Notes under the pieces: model-generated
Database searches by the model: none
Told to the model about the DNA's origin: nothing
Seen by the model: only the letters and a program-made list of their open reading frames with translations
Assembly (NCBI GenBank): GCA_947459215.1
Contig: CANHCQ010000010.1
Coordinates: forward strand, 1 to 64,000
Direction of reading: 5' to 3'
Source of the DNA: Phycisphaerales bacterium
GTDB taxonomy: Bacteria; Planctomycetota; Phycisphaerae; Phycisphaerales; UBA1924
DNA: 64,000 nucleotides
Program-made: the position numbers and the translations under genes
Shown here: piece by piece, positions 9,387-18,855 of the stretch
Position numbering within the stretch: position 1 is the first letter of the stretch
Layout of the letters: each line of letters begins with the position of its first letter

Positions 9387-10439
9387 GTGCCACGGTTCAT
9401 TGTTGGTTTCATGGCGTTTCTGTTTGTCGCGGCGATGCTGCTGTACACCTGCACGTACACGGTGCGGTTCACGGAGATCGCGGTGCTGACGACGTTCGGC
9501 AAGGCGTCGGGAGCGGACGCGATCAAGACCGAGCCCGGGCTCGAGTTCAAGTGGCCCTATCCGGTGCAGAACGTGACGACGTATGACAAGCGCGTCCGTT
9601 TCGTGCAGACGCGCTCGGAGACGCAGCAGACGGCGGATGCGCGTCAGATTATCGTCGAGTCGTTCGCCACCTGGCGGGTGAAGGACCCGCTGGTGTTCTT
9701 CCAGAGGTTCAGCAACGCCGGCGAACGGGCGGACGATCACTTCCGCAAGGCCGAGAGCACGATCCGTGACAGCCTGCGCTCGGCGCTGGGCGTGACGAGC
9801 GGGTTCCGGATGGATCAGCTCTTCTCGGCGGACGAGAAGGGCAGCAAGCTGCCGGAGCTTGAGGCTCGCGTGCTGGCGGCGCTCAAGGCGAGCACCGCGG
9901 GCGGGAACACGCTGTCGGACTTCGGGGTGGAAGCGGTGAGCGTTGGCGTGAACCGGATCATTCTGCCCGAGGAGACGACGCAGAAGGTGATGGACGCGAT
10001 GATCGAGAACCGGCGCACGCTGGTGAAGGGCCTGGAGAGCGAGGGCGAGTCCCGCGCGCAGGCGATCCGGAGCAAGGCCGACTCGGACGCGCTGCGGATC
10101 GAGGCGTTTGCGCGTCGGCGTGCGGATGAGATCCGGGCGCTGGGCGATAAGGAAGCCCGGCAGTTCTACGAGCAGATGAACGCGAGCCCGGACCTGGCGG
10201 TGTTCCTGCGGAACGTGGACTTCCTGAAGACGACGCTGAGCCGGCGCACGACGCTGGTGCTGCCGGATTCGCTGCCGGGCTTTGACATGCTGTCGCTGAG
10301 CGGTCTGGACAAGCTGATGAGCGGCAAGGAGAAGATCGGGGCGACGTCGATCGGCAACGACGCGGCGACGGCGATCCTGCCGAAGCTGCCGTCCGTCACC
10401 GAGGCGGGCAAGCAGACCAGCGCGGAGGGCGTGCGGTGA
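9387..10439 (+). CDS. HflC-like SPFH/band-7 protein
   Basis: A 350-aa protein with one N-terminal membrane helix (FMAFLFVAAMLLYTCTYTV) and an SPFH domain (FTEIAVLTTFGKA... PGLEFKWPYPVQNVTTYDKRV), the arrangement of HflC. The middle carries FATWRVKDPLVFFQRF and the helical ARRRADEIRALGDKEARQFYEQM stretch seen in HflC, which oligomerises with HflK on the periplasmic face. The start is GTG at 9387 with a GGGAG Shine-Dalgarno 8 bases before. Its last codon overlaps the next gene (GTGA at 10436-10439), which implies translational coupling with the third SPFH gene. Confidence 0.9.
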   Translation: MPRFIVGFMAFLFVAAMLLYTCTYTVRFTEIAVLTTFGKASGADAIKTEPGLEFKWPYPVQNVTTYDKRVRFVQTRSETQQTADARQIIVESFATWRVKDPLVFFQRFSNAGERADDHFRKAESTIRDSLRSALGVTSGFRMDQLFSADEKGSKLPELEARVLAALKASTAGGNTLSDFGVEAVSVGVNRIILPEETTQKVMDAMIENRRTLVKGLESEGESRAQAIRSKADSDALRIEAFARRRADEIRALGDKEARQFYEQMNASPDLAVFLRNVDFLKTTLSRRTTLVLPDSLPGFDMLSLSGLDKLMSGKEKIGATSIGNDAATAILPKLPSVTEAGKQTSAEGVR

Positions 10440-11887
10440 ACGACCTGGAACTGACCAAGGCGAGGACGCTGTCGCCTGACGAGGCTGGGCCCGGCGGGCC
10501 TGGCGGGGCGGGCGGCGGCAACGTGCCGTCGAGCGGGCGTCGTGCGAGCGTGCAGCTGAGTCGCGGCACAGCGCGGATGCAAAGCCAGGAGGACCTGCTG
10601 GCGTCCGCGAACAAGTCGTTGGCGGATGCGCTGGCGATCACGCTGCGGATCGTGCAGGTCTCGATGTTTGCGCTCTTGGTGCTGTTTGCGCTCAGCGGGT
10701 TCCAGACGGTGAAGGAAGGTCAGCAGGCGATCCGGTTGCTTTTCGGCAAGATTCAGGCGAGCAGCCTGAGCCCGGGTTTGCAGGTCGGCTGGCCGTATCC
10801 GATCGGTGAACTGGTGAAGGTCGGGACGGGCACGGAGCAGATCGCGCTGAACTCGGAGTTCTGGCCGCGGGTCGACGAGAAGAACCAGGGCAAGTCGATC
10901 GACTCGCTCAGCAAGGAACCGAAGCTCAACCCTGACAACGACGGATCGCTGCTGACGGCGGACGCGAACCTGGCGCACGCGCAGTGGGCTGTGAAGTACC
11001 GCCGGTCCGACACCAGCGCGTACGCGGCGAACATCCTTCCGTCGGACGAAGTGCGGATCGTTCGGGCGGCGTGTGCCCGCGGCATCGTCCGCGCGGTGGC
11101 GCAGACCAACGTCGAAGTGCTGATGAAGCAGTCGGCGGGCGACATGGGCATTGTCGCGGCGGCGGCAAAGGACATCGCCCAGAAGCAACTGAACGAGATG
11201 GACGCGGGCATCGAGATCGAGTCGTTCGAGCTGACGTCGGTGACGCCGCCGATGTACGTGCGGGACGCATTCAACAACGTGCAGAGCGCGTCGGCCAAGG
11301 CGCAGCAGGTCGTCTCGCAGGCGAACACGGACGCCAGCCTCGCGTACAACCGCAAGGCGGGCGAGGTGGTGCCGACGCTGATCGCGCAGATCGATAAGTA
11401 CGAGCTCGCCGTGGTGAACAACGACGAGAAGGCAAAGACCGAGATCCTCACCACGATCGATCTGCTCATCGAAGGCAAGCCGGTGACGGTGGATGGGCAG
11501 CTGGTGCAGGGCAAGACCAGCGGCGAGGTGGCCCGGATCATCAGCGAGGCGCACCAGTACACCAGCGAGGTGGTGAACCGCCGCCGCGCAGAGCTCAACA
11601 GCTTCCAGGCGAAGCTGGGGCAGTACAAGTCGAACCCGCGGGTCATGCTGCACCGGGAGTGGATGGACGCGTTGCAGTCGTTCCTAGACCGCGATTCGGT
11701 GCAGCTGCTGCTGGTGCCGCCGGGGACCAAGACGCTGGAGCTCAAGATCAACGAGGATCCGCTTCTGGCGAAGCGGCGCAACGAGGAGACGCGTCGCAAG
11801 GAGAATCTGAAGGCTTCGGAGCTGCGCGAGCAGGCGCAGCGTGAGGCCCAGTTCACGACGCAGCCCAAGTCCACGATGTCGCAGTAA
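10436..11887 (+). CDS. HflK-like SPFH/band-7 protein
   Basis: A 483-aa SPFH protein. A Gly/Pro-rich cytoplasmic N-terminus (GPGGPGGAGGG, typical of HflK) precedes a single membrane helix near residues 65-85 (VSMFALLVLFALSGF), then TVKEGQQAIRLLFGKI... PGLQVGWPYPIGELVKV, the band-7 entry. The remainder includes NVQSASAKAQQVVSQANTDA and a long helical region with LNSFQAKLGQYKSNPRVMLHREW, close to HflK wording. The GTG start at 10436 overlaps the preceding stop by four bases. With the HflC-like product it probably forms a hetero-oligomeric cage; the polytopic 695-aa SPFH protein may be a third subunit, which is inference. Confidence 0.9.
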   Translation: MNDLELTKARTLSPDEAGPGGPGGAGGGNVPSSGRRASVQLSRGTARMQSQEDLLASANKSLADALAITLRIVQVSMFALLVLFALSGFQTVKEGQQAIRLLFGKIQASSLSPGLQVGWPYPIGELVKVGTGTEQIALNSEFWPRVDEKNQGKSIDSLSKEPKLNPDNDGSLLTADANLAHAQWAVKYRRSDTSAYAANILPSDEVRIVRAACARGIVRAVAQTNVEVLMKQSAGDMGIVAAAAKDIAQKQLNEMDAGIEIESFELTSVTPPMYVRDAFNNVQSASAKAQQVVSQANTDASLAYNRKAGEVVPTLIAQIDKYELAVVNNDEKAKTEILTTIDLLIEGKPVTVDGQLVQGKTSGEVARIISEAHQYTSEVVNRRRAELNSFQAKLGQYKSNPRVMLHREWMDALQSFLDRDSVQLLLVPPGTKTLELKINEDPLLAKRRNEETRRKENLKASELREQAQREAQFTTQPKSTMSQ

Positions 11888-11913
11888 GCACGGATCGGTC
11901 AGGAGCGTTCGTT

Positions 11914-13164
11914 ATGGCGATCGGACAGACGACTGGCGGGGGCGGCGGAGGGGCTGGCGGCCAGCCGGTGGTCTTCTGCCAGAACCTGACGAAGGTCTTC
12001 AAGGACTTCTGGCTGCGGTCGCGTGCGCGGGCGGTTGAGAATCTGTCGTTCGAGATCCAGCCGCGGGAGGTCTTTGGCCTGCTTGGTCCCAACGGCTCGG
12101 GCAAATCGACGACGATCAAGCTGTTGCTGGGTCTGCTGAAGCCCACGAGCGGGCGGATGGCGGTGTTCGGAAAGTCGCCGTTCGATGTCGCGGTGAAGCG
12201 GCGGATCGGGTACCTGCCCGAAGAGTCGTACCTGTACCAGTTCCTGAACGCGCGCGAGACGCTGGAGTACTACGCGAAGCTCTTCGAGCTGGACTATCGC
12301 ACGCGGCAGCGTCGCATCGATGAGCTGATCGACATGGTGGGCCTGACCGGGGCGCAGTTCCGTCCGGTGCGGGACTACTCCAAGGGCATGCAGCGGCGCA
12401 TCGGCATCGCGCAGGCGTTGATCAACGATCCGGATTTCCTGATCCTTGACGAACCCACGACGGGGCTGGACCCGGTGGGTACGCGGCAGGTGAAGGACCT
12501 GATCATCGAGCTCGGCCGGCGTGGCAAGACCATTTTGCTTTCGAGCCATCTGCTTGCGGACGTGGAAGACTGCGTGCACCGCATGATCGTGCTGTACGGC
12601 GGTCAGAAGCGTGAAGAAGGCACGTGCGATTCGCTGCTGGAGTCTCAGGACCGGACGACGATCGAGTCCGACGCGTTGGACGAGGAAACGATCAGCGAGA
12701 TCGACGCGGTGATTCGGCGGCGGAGCGGCGGATCGAAGTCGATCTACAAGGTTGCGCGGCCGCGGCAGAAGCTGGAAGAGTTCTTCCTCGACATCGTCGA
12801 GCGGGCGAGACAGCAACAGGCGGCGACATCGGGCGCGACGGCGGGCGGTCCCACGGCGTCGTTCCTGCTCGGAGAGAACAGCGAACTGCAGGGCAGCGAG
12901 CTCATCGAGAACCTGACCAAGGCTCCGGCCGAGACCGTCGTGAGCAAGGTTGTCGCGCCGGTCGTCGACGCTCCGGCGGCGACGAGCGGCCCGGATTCGG
13001 ACTTGATCGGCTCGCTGACCAAGGCTGAGGCACCCAGGCCCGCGTCGGCGCCGGTGCGTCCGGCAACGCCACCTTCGTCGGGCGGCAACGTTCCGCCGCC
13101 GGCGCAGAACGTGGATCAGGACGTCATTTCCCGCTTGATGGGTGATTCGGAGAAGCCGCGGTGA
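11914..13164 (+). CDS. ABC transporter ATP-binding protein
   Basis: A 416-aa ABC ATPase of the CcmA/NatA type. Walker A GPNGSGKST is at 58-66, the signature-like YSKGMQRR at 155-162, and Walker B FLILDEP at 175-181 followed by TTGLDPVGT. The first 20 residues are Gly-rich. Beyond about residue 320 a Pro/Ala-rich tail of roughly 100 residues extends past the usual ATPase length and ends in DQDVISRLMGDSEKPR; its role is unknown. The stop overlaps the start of the permease gene by four bases (GTGA, 13161-13164), so ATPase and permease are almost certainly made together. Substrate is unknown. Confidence 0.93.
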   Translation: MAIGQTTGGGGGGAGGQPVVFCQNLTKVFKDFWLRSRARAVENLSFEIQPREVFGLLGPNGSGKSTTIKLLLGLLKPTSGRMAVFGKSPFDVAVKRRIGYLPEESYLYQFLNARETLEYYAKLFELDYRTRQRRIDELIDMVGLTGAQFRPVRDYSKGMQRRIGIAQALINDPDFLILDEPTTGLDPVGTRQVKDLIIELGRRGKTILLSSHLLADVEDCVHRMIVLYGGQKREEGTCDSLLESQDRTTIESDALDEETISEIDAVIRRRSGGSKSIYKVARPRQKLEEFFLDIVERARQQQAATSGATAGGPTASFLLGENSELQGSELIENLTKAPAETVVSKVVAPVVDAPAATSGPDSDLIGSLTKAEAPRPASAPVRPATPPSSGGNVPPPAQNVDQDVISRLMGDSEKPR

Positions 13165-15125
13165 AGATCGGCGAACGCATTGCGGCGTTGGACCGTCTGC
13201 AGCGCGATCGGACGTTCAAGCTGATCGCGACGGTGATCGTGCTGATTGCGGCGATCGCGGGGTACACCACGTACCTGGTGGGGCGAGCGGCCGAGCCGCC
13301 GCGGGTTGAGATCAATGAGAAGGCGTTTGCCCCGGCCGAACCGGCGGAGGGCCAGCAGAAGGACGCCCGCGATCCGACGCTCGAGACCCGCGTGCAGAGC
13401 GCGGAGGAGACGCAGGCTCGCCAGGCGGTGAAGATCATCAACTCGATTCTGGCGCGGCAAGCGGATTCGACGGCGGTGGGAGTGCTGATCGCGCTGGCGA
13501 CGGGTTTCGCGATCGTGATCATCTGGATCAACCTTGCGGTCTGGTACACGCTGATCGCGATCGGGATCGCGGCGATCTGGACGTTCGGCAGGCTGGTGCC
13601 GGGCTTCTCGGGCACGGTGATGTTCGTCACGGCGGCGTTGACCTTGTGGGCGGTGTTCCTGGTGCTGATCACGGCGGTGCGGATTCTGCTTTCGGGCCCG
13701 TCGCGGGTGCTGGCGATCGCGCGGAACACGCTGGACGAGGCGGCCCGGATGAAGATCTCGGGCGTGTTCATCGTGCTGGTTGTGCTGCTGCTGGCCGCGC
13801 TGCCGCTGCTGCTCGACGACAAGCAGGCGCTGCGGTACCGGGTGCAGAACTTCCTGCAGTATGGCACGGGGCTGTCGTACACGATCATCGCGGTGCTGTG
13901 CGTGCTTTTCAGCGTGTACAGCGTGGCGATGGAGCAGCGTAGCAAGGTGATCTGGCAGACGATGACCAAGCCGGTGGCGGCGTGGCAGTATGTGCTGGGC
14001 AAGTGGCTGGGCGTGGTTTCGCTGGCGGCGGTGCTGCTGGGCGTGACCGGCGGGGCGGTGTTCCTGTTCACCGAGTATCTGCGGTCGCAGCCGGCCAACG
14101 GCGAGCTGTCGGCGTATCGGTCGGCGGATGAATCGATCCCGATCACGTCGGACCGGGAGATTCTCGAGACGCAGGTGCTGACGGCCCGCATGGGAGTGAC
14201 GTTCACGCCGCTGAAGCTGGACCCGGCGGCGGTGGAGCAGAGCATCGACGCGCGGATCAAGCAGGAGAAGCTGACCCGGCCGGACTTTGGCGACACGGCG
14301 ACGGACCGGGCGTTCGTGCGCGAGGACCTGATGAAGGCGGTGAACCTCGAGCAGCGGACGATCGAGCCGGGGACCGACAAGCAGTATGTCTTCGAGGGGC
14401 TGGCCGCGCCGCGGGATCGGGGTCTGCCGATCATGTTCCGATTCCGTCCGGAGGCGGGGAGCAACCGGCCGGACATGTTGTTCACGATCACGTTCCTGTT
14501 CTCGAACGGTGCGGTGGCGACGGAGAAGGTTTCTCTGGCGCAGCAGCACACGGTCACGCTGAGTCCGAGCGTGATCGACAGCGAGGGCCGCATCGTCGTC
14601 AATATCTTCAACGGTGATTTCTACAACCAGACAGCGAATCCGAACGCGTTGTACTTCGCGCCGCTCGCACTCGAGATGACGTACGAGGCGGGGAGCTATC
14701 GCGTGAACTTTGCCCGGGTGTTCGCGATCCTCTGGCTCAAGATCGCGTTCATCACGATGGCGGGCATCTTCGCGGCGACCTTCCTGTCGTTCCCGGTGGC
14801 GACGCTGACAGCGGCGGGGATTTTCCTGATCGCGGAGAGCTCGCGGTTTATCCAGGACGCGCTGGAAAACTGGCAGGTGGAGGACTTCAAGGGCAACACG
14901 ATCTGGTTCTACGTCGTGATCGACAAGATCGCACAGGCGGTGAGCACGCCGCTGGCGTTCTACGCGGACCTGAAGCCGACGTCGCGTCTGGTGGATGGGG
15001 TGCTGCTGCCGTGGATGGATGTCGCGTACGCGATGACGCTCCTGGCGGTGCTGGTGGTGGGTTTGTTTGCGCTCGCCGCGACCGTGTTCCGCTCGCGGGA
15101 ACTGGCGATCTATTCGGGCAACTGA
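13161..15125 (+). CDS. large ABC transporter permease
   Basis: A 654-aa membrane protein coupled to the ATPase by a GTGA overlap. One helix lies near 20-40, a helix-rich block at 105-185, ABC-2-like helices around 200-320 with the motif MEQRSKVIWQTMTKPVAAWQYVLGK (the coupling region in this family), then a roughly 200-residue soluble beta-rich domain (about 325-525) and further helices at 530-650. The large extracytoplasmic domain suggests it contacts an envelope partner. Its layout resembles the divergent 451-aa permease at 5260, so the two may be paralogues. Substrate cannot be predicted. Confidence 0.87.
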   Translation: MKIGERIAALDRLQRDRTFKLIATVIVLIAAIAGYTTYLVGRAAEPPRVEINEKAFAPAEPAEGQQKDARDPTLETRVQSAEETQARQAVKIINSILARQADSTAVGVLIALATGFAIVIIWINLAVWYTLIAIGIAAIWTFGRLVPGFSGTVMFVTAALTLWAVFLVLITAVRILLSGPSRVLAIARNTLDEAARMKISGVFIVLVVLLLAALPLLLDDKQALRYRVQNFLQYGTGLSYTIIAVLCVLFSVYSVAMEQRSKVIWQTMTKPVAAWQYVLGKWLGVVSLAAVLLGVTGGAVFLFTEYLRSQPANGELSAYRSADESIPITSDREILETQVLTARMGVTFTPLKLDPAAVEQSIDARIKQEKLTRPDFGDTATDRAFVREDLMKAVNLEQRTIEPGTDKQYVFEGLAAPRDRGLPIMFRFRPEAGSNRPDMLFTITFLFSNGAVATEKVSLAQQHTVTLSPSVIDSEGRIVVNIFNGDFYNQTANPNALYFAPLALEMTYEAGSYRVNFARVFAILWLKIAFITMAGIFAATFLSFPVATLTAAGIFLIAESSRFIQDALENWQVEDFKGNTIWFYVVIDKIAQAVSTPLAFYADLKPTSRLVDGVLLPWMDVAYAMTLLAVLVVGLFALAATVFRSRELAIYSGN

Positions 15126-15140
15126 TTCGGGAGAACCGCG

Positions 15141-17132
15141 ATGTCGAGCAAGTTCGTCCGGATCATGTGCGTGCTGGTGATCGTCGTGTGCTCGGTGGCG
15201 AGCGTGGGGTTGTCGACGTTGCTGGCGTCGGCGGCGAGCCGTGCGAAGTTGGCGTACACGGATCGCGTGGAGGAGGGGCAGCCGCCGGAGGTGGCGCTGG
15301 GCATTGCTCTTGGAGCGTTCCGCGGGATCTTCGTGAACTTCCTGTGGATGCGGGCCAATGACCTGAAGCAGGCTGCAAAGTACTACGAGCTGAACCAGCT
15401 GGCCGAGGCGATCACGCGTCTGCAGCCACGGTTCCCGCGGGTGTGGGTGTTCCATGCGTGGAACCTGGCGTACAACATCTCGGTCGGGACGAACACGCGG
15501 ACGGAGCGTTGGTACTGGGTGAACGCGGGGATCGCGCTCCTGCGGGATCGGGCGATCCCGGCGAACCCCAACGACCTGCTGCTGCACAAGGAACTGGCGT
15601 GGATCTTCCTGCACAAGATCCAGGGCGTCACCGACGATTCGAATCGGTATTACAAGATGAAGGTGGCGGAAGAGTGGCACAGCCTGCTCGGTGCGCCGCC
15701 GGTGGGGGACCCGAAGGACCGCAGCCGTTCTGGGGCGATCGCGCGTGCCGCGGCGTTTCTGGCGCCGATCGAGGCGGCACCGACGCAGCTCTCGGATGTG
15801 ATTGCGCAGACGCCGTCGGTGCGGACGCTGGTGGACCGGATCAAGAAGGAAGTGGGCGAGCCGGCGGCGATCGGCGAGGATCGCGAGGCGGGTCCGGACC
15901 AGATCCGCATCCTGCTTCGGCGGCACGCGATGATCGTGGCGATGCAGAAGTCGTCGGCGAGCAAGCGGGCGGCGCAGAGCATGGGCGAGCGGACGCGGTC
16001 GCTGATGTCGCTGATGGACGATCCGGCGCTCAAGGACGCATGGGACGCGTACCTGGCTTTCGCACGACGGTACATGATCGAACGCGTGTATCACATGAGC
16101 GTGTCGGACATGGTGCGGTTTGTGCAGAAGTACGGACCGATCGACTGGCGAAACCCCGCGGCCCACGCGCTGTACTGGTCCGCGACGGGCGTGGAGCGAG
16201 GTTTGCTGCGGGTGACGGATCGCAACCGCAGGGATTACGACTTCACGAATACGGACCGACTGGTGATCCAGTCGGTGCAGGAGCTCTATCGATCGGGGCG
16301 GCTGTTCTTTGACTACTTCGCGTTCAACCTGAACCTCGGCAGCACGTACATCGCGATCCCGGATCCGAGTTTTGCGCAGACCTACGCGGACTTGATGGAG
16401 GAGATCGACAAGCGGAGCACGTTTGACGGCAAGGAGCGTGCGTACAGCATGTACGCGGCGGGGTACGAGAACTTCTTCATCGACGTGATCATGTACTTCT
16501 ACCGCATGGGGATGCGGGATGTCGCGGAACGCTACTACCGCAGTCTCGCGGTCTGGGACCGTGTCAATACGAACGATCCGAATCGAGCGGAGAAGTACGC
16601 CAAGGAGCTTGATGAATGGGTGATCGGGCAGATCGCCGATCGCCAGCGGTCGCCGAACGTGGCGGTGCAGGAGGTTGCGGCGGCCCTGATCGGCGCGTAC
16701 GCGTATGGGCTGCTGGGCGGCGAGATGCAGGTGTTCGACGCCAATATGAAGTACGCCGCCCAGGCGCACGCGTATTTCATGACCCATCAGCGTCGGTTGT
16801 CGGCGTCGGACCCGGTGAACGCCCGCATGGACGTGATGGAGCCGGACTTCCGGATTCACGCGGGCATTGTGTTTGCGCAGTTCATGACGAACCTCACCCT
16901 CGATCAGGCCGCGGCAGCCTACCAGGCGGCTCCGGATGACCTGAAGCGGTACAGCTACGACATCGCGTCGGAGGCCTTCCGTGACCCGGAGAACAAGGAC
17001 CTCGCGGTGAATGGCGAGAAGTTCGATCTCGTGTTCGGAGAGCCTGCGGGAATGGCTGAACATCGCCGCATGCTGGAGAACTACTTCAAGGCCAAGCAGG
17101 AGCGGCTGAACCTGCAGGTCGAGCAGAAGTAG
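15141..17132 (+). CDS. membrane-anchored helical-repeat protein of the SPFH/ABC operon
   Basis: A 663-aa protein with one N-terminal membrane anchor (RIMCVLVIVVCSVASVGLSTLLA) and a long, almost wholly helical remainder. The segment FLWMRANDLKQAAKYYELNQLAEAITRLQPRFPRVWVFHAWNLAYNIS is TPR-like, and WYWVNAGIALLRDRA continues that pattern. I know no named family. Position 15 bases after the permease, with GGGAG at -8, makes it the last gene of the SPFH/ABC operon; it may be an envelope adaptor for the transporter. Convergent transcription with the 91-aa gene follows after only 29 bases. Confidence 0.8.
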   Translation: MSSKFVRIMCVLVIVVCSVASVGLSTLLASAASRAKLAYTDRVEEGQPPEVALGIALGAFRGIFVNFLWMRANDLKQAAKYYELNQLAEAITRLQPRFPRVWVFHAWNLAYNISVGTNTRTERWYWVNAGIALLRDRAIPANPNDLLLHKELAWIFLHKIQGVTDDSNRYYKMKVAEEWHSLLGAPPVGDPKDRSRSGAIARAAAFLAPIEAAPTQLSDVIAQTPSVRTLVDRIKKEVGEPAAIGEDREAGPDQIRILLRRHAMIVAMQKSSASKRAAQSMGERTRSLMSLMDDPALKDAWDAYLAFARRYMIERVYHMSVSDMVRFVQKYGPIDWRNPAAHALYWSATGVERGLLRVTDRNRRDYDFTNTDRLVIQSVQELYRSGRLFFDYFAFNLNLGSTYIAIPDPSFAQTYADLMEEIDKRSTFDGKERAYSMYAAGYENFFIDVIMYFYRMGMRDVAERYYRSLAVWDRVNTNDPNRAEKYAKELDEWVIGQIADRQRSPNVAVQEVAAALIGAYAYGLLGGEMQVFDANMKYAAQAHAYFMTHQRRLSASDPVNARMDVMEPDFRIHAGIVFAQFMTNLTLDQAAAAYQAAPDDLKRYSYDIASEAFRDPENKDLAVNGEKFDLVFGEPAGMAEHRRMLENYFKAKQERLNLQVEQK

Positions 17133-17161
17133 CGACCGGGTACTGGATCACGGGCGCACGT

Positions 17162-17437
17162 TCATGCGGGTGCGAGGGCCTTTGCCACCTGCATGGTGAC
17201 GGCTTGGTCGCTGCTTTGCCACGCGATGTTGGTGGCTTGCGGCTCGCAGCGGATCACGAGGTCGAGTGAGGGAGCCGTCAGCGTGCCGCCCTGGGCAAAG
17301 AGTGTTTCGAGTTCGGTTGGAAGGTCGGTGGAACGGGCGGCGAGTGTGCGTTCGACGCCGCCGGTTGTTATCTGAAGAACCTGCACGGACTGTTCGGCGA
17401 GAAACCCCGCGAGGCGGATCAGGGCGGATCGATCCAT
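17162..17437 (-). CDS. uncharacterised 91-aa protein
   Basis: A small soluble protein of 91 aa with no signal peptide or recognised domain. The pattern of an N-terminal helix (ALIRLAGFLAEQSVQVLQITTG) followed by mixed strands ending VTMQVAKALAPA is protein-like, and GC3 is high. It starts 30 bases after the stop of the 415-aa membrane protein on the same strand, so the two probably share a transcript. Function unknown. Confidence 0.55.
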   Translation of the reverse strand: MDRSALIRLAGFLAEQSVQVLQITTGGVERTLAARSTDLPTELETLFAQGGTLTAPSLDLVIRCEPQATNIAWQSSDQAVTMQVAKALAPA

Positions 17438-17467
17438 TGGTGGCTCCGCGGTGCTGCGTGCTCGTTG

Positions 17468-18715
17468 CTAGTCGTTGGTGGAATCGGCGGCGTCGCTGGC
17501 GGGGGCCGTGCTCGGCTCGCGGGTGGCGACGGTGCCGGGGAGCAATCCGGGCATCCAGATGTCGGAGAGGTTTTGGCCGTCGACGACGCGGCGGAGCAGC
17601 AGGTAGACGATGGTCAGGCCGGTGAAGACGACGCTCATCGCGTACGCCGTGGCGAGCATGGTGGGCAGGCTGATCCAGAGGCGAAGGACGTAGTGCGTGA
17701 AGCCTTCGGACCGTGCGGCGGGATCGGCGATGACGGAGGGAGCGTCGCCGGCGAGCCATCCGATCGCGGCGGCGTTGAAGCGGGTGATGCCGATGCCGAG
17801 TGCCATGGCGAGCGTGACGGCGACCCATCCGGTGGCGGTGAGCACGCCGAGATAGAGGGCGTAGCGCAGCGGGCGTGAGGGGACGTAGGCGTAGGCACGC
17901 TGGATGCCCTCGATGGCGTCGCCGCCTTCGCAGGCAATGGCGGGGGCCATGAGCGGGGCTCCGACGATGGTCAGAGCCACGAGAATGGCACCGAGCAGGC
18001 CGGCGAGAAGCATGACCGGGTAGAACAAGGCACCGACGGGCTGTGTGAAGCCGTAGGTGAAGAAAAGCCATCCAAAGACGCTGATGCCGGCGAAAATAAT
18101 GCCGGCAAGGAGTGCCGGGCCGAGGATTGAGAGCAGCAGGCTGCGCCACTTGCGAAGGCCGAAGCCCAGGGCGTCGACCCAGGAGAGGCGGATGCCGTGG
18201 GCGACCTCGCACGCGGCGACGCGGCAGATGGCCCCGCCGCCGATGAGCAGGACGGCGATCATGGGGATGACGAGCAGCACGCCCCAGGAGAACTCCTGCC
18301 AGAGGCTTTTTGGCAGGGCGGCGAGCCAGACGAAGCCGTTGACGACGCGATCGGGATCGCCGGTGAGCAGGCCGTCGCGGAGCTGCGAGAGCAGGATGCG
18401 GACGCCGCCGAGGAACTCATCGCTGACGAGCGATCCGACGCGAAGCTGATTGCTGCCGCGCCAGAACCAGGAGATCTCGCCGATGAGATCTGTGGCGAGC
18501 AGAGCGAAGAGCGCGATACCGATGCTGGCGGGGCGGAGAGCCAGGCGCGGGGCCTTGAGGATCTTCGGCCAGAGCAGGTCGTCGGTGAGGTCGGCGAGGG
18601 CGACGGGTCGCGAGAAGCGGAGCCCGGCGTGGAGCTCGGAGCGCGGGCCGGCACCGGTGAGGGGTGAGACGTTTGAACCCGCGGCGGCGGGGGGCGTAGA
18701 AGGCTTGTTGTCCAT
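17468..18715 (-). CDS. uncharacterised polytopic membrane protein (415 aa)
   Basis: A membrane protein with a Pro/Ala-rich N-terminus and about six hydrophobic helices: SIGIALFALLATDLIG, EFSWGVLLVIPMIAVLLIGGGAICRV, LLLSILGPALLAGIIFAGISVFGWLFF, FYPVMLLAGLLGAILVALTIVGAPL, YALYLGVLTATGWVAVTLAMA and LATAYAMSVVFTGLTIVYLLL. No family is recognised. I choose the ATG at 18715 because AAGGA stands seven bases before it; in-frame ATGs at 18742 and 18814 have weaker upstream signals. The gene is divergent from the membrane protein at 18856. Confidence 0.75.
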   Translation of the reverse strand: MDNKPSTPPAAAGSNVSPLTGAGPRSELHAGLRFSRPVALADLTDDLLWPKILKAPRLALRPASIGIALFALLATDLIGEISWFWRGSNQLRVGSLVSDEFLGGVRILLSQLRDGLLTGDPDRVVNGFVWLAALPKSLWQEFSWGVLLVIPMIAVLLIGGGAICRVAACEVAHGIRLSWVDALGFGLRKWRSLLLSILGPALLAGIIFAGISVFGWLFFTYGFTQPVGALFYPVMLLAGLLGAILVALTIVGAPLMAPAIACEGGDAIEGIQRAYAYVPSRPLRYALYLGVLTATGWVAVTLAMALGIGITRFNAAAIGWLAGDAPSVIADPAARSEGFTHYVLRLWISLPTMLATAYAMSVVFTGLTIVYLLLRRVVDGQNLSDIWMPGLLPGTVATREPSTAPASDAADSTND

Positions 18716-18855
18716 CGCATCATCCTTGACTGGCTCGGACATCCACGATTCGGCCTTGCCGGTGGCGGGCGAGCGGCCCAATTGTCCGGGGGTGGGCATC
18801 GAACTTTCGCACATGCTACCGCCAATCTCGCTTGCTCGCGGCGGGGGGCTTGCCG

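Noticed and set aside
13116-17063. Very long minus-strand frame (1315 codons) opposite the ABC permease and helical-repeat genes
   Set aside because: It is an Arg/His-rich shadow of GC-rich genes on the plus strand; the opposite frames carry membrane helices and operon overlaps, this one carries no domain.
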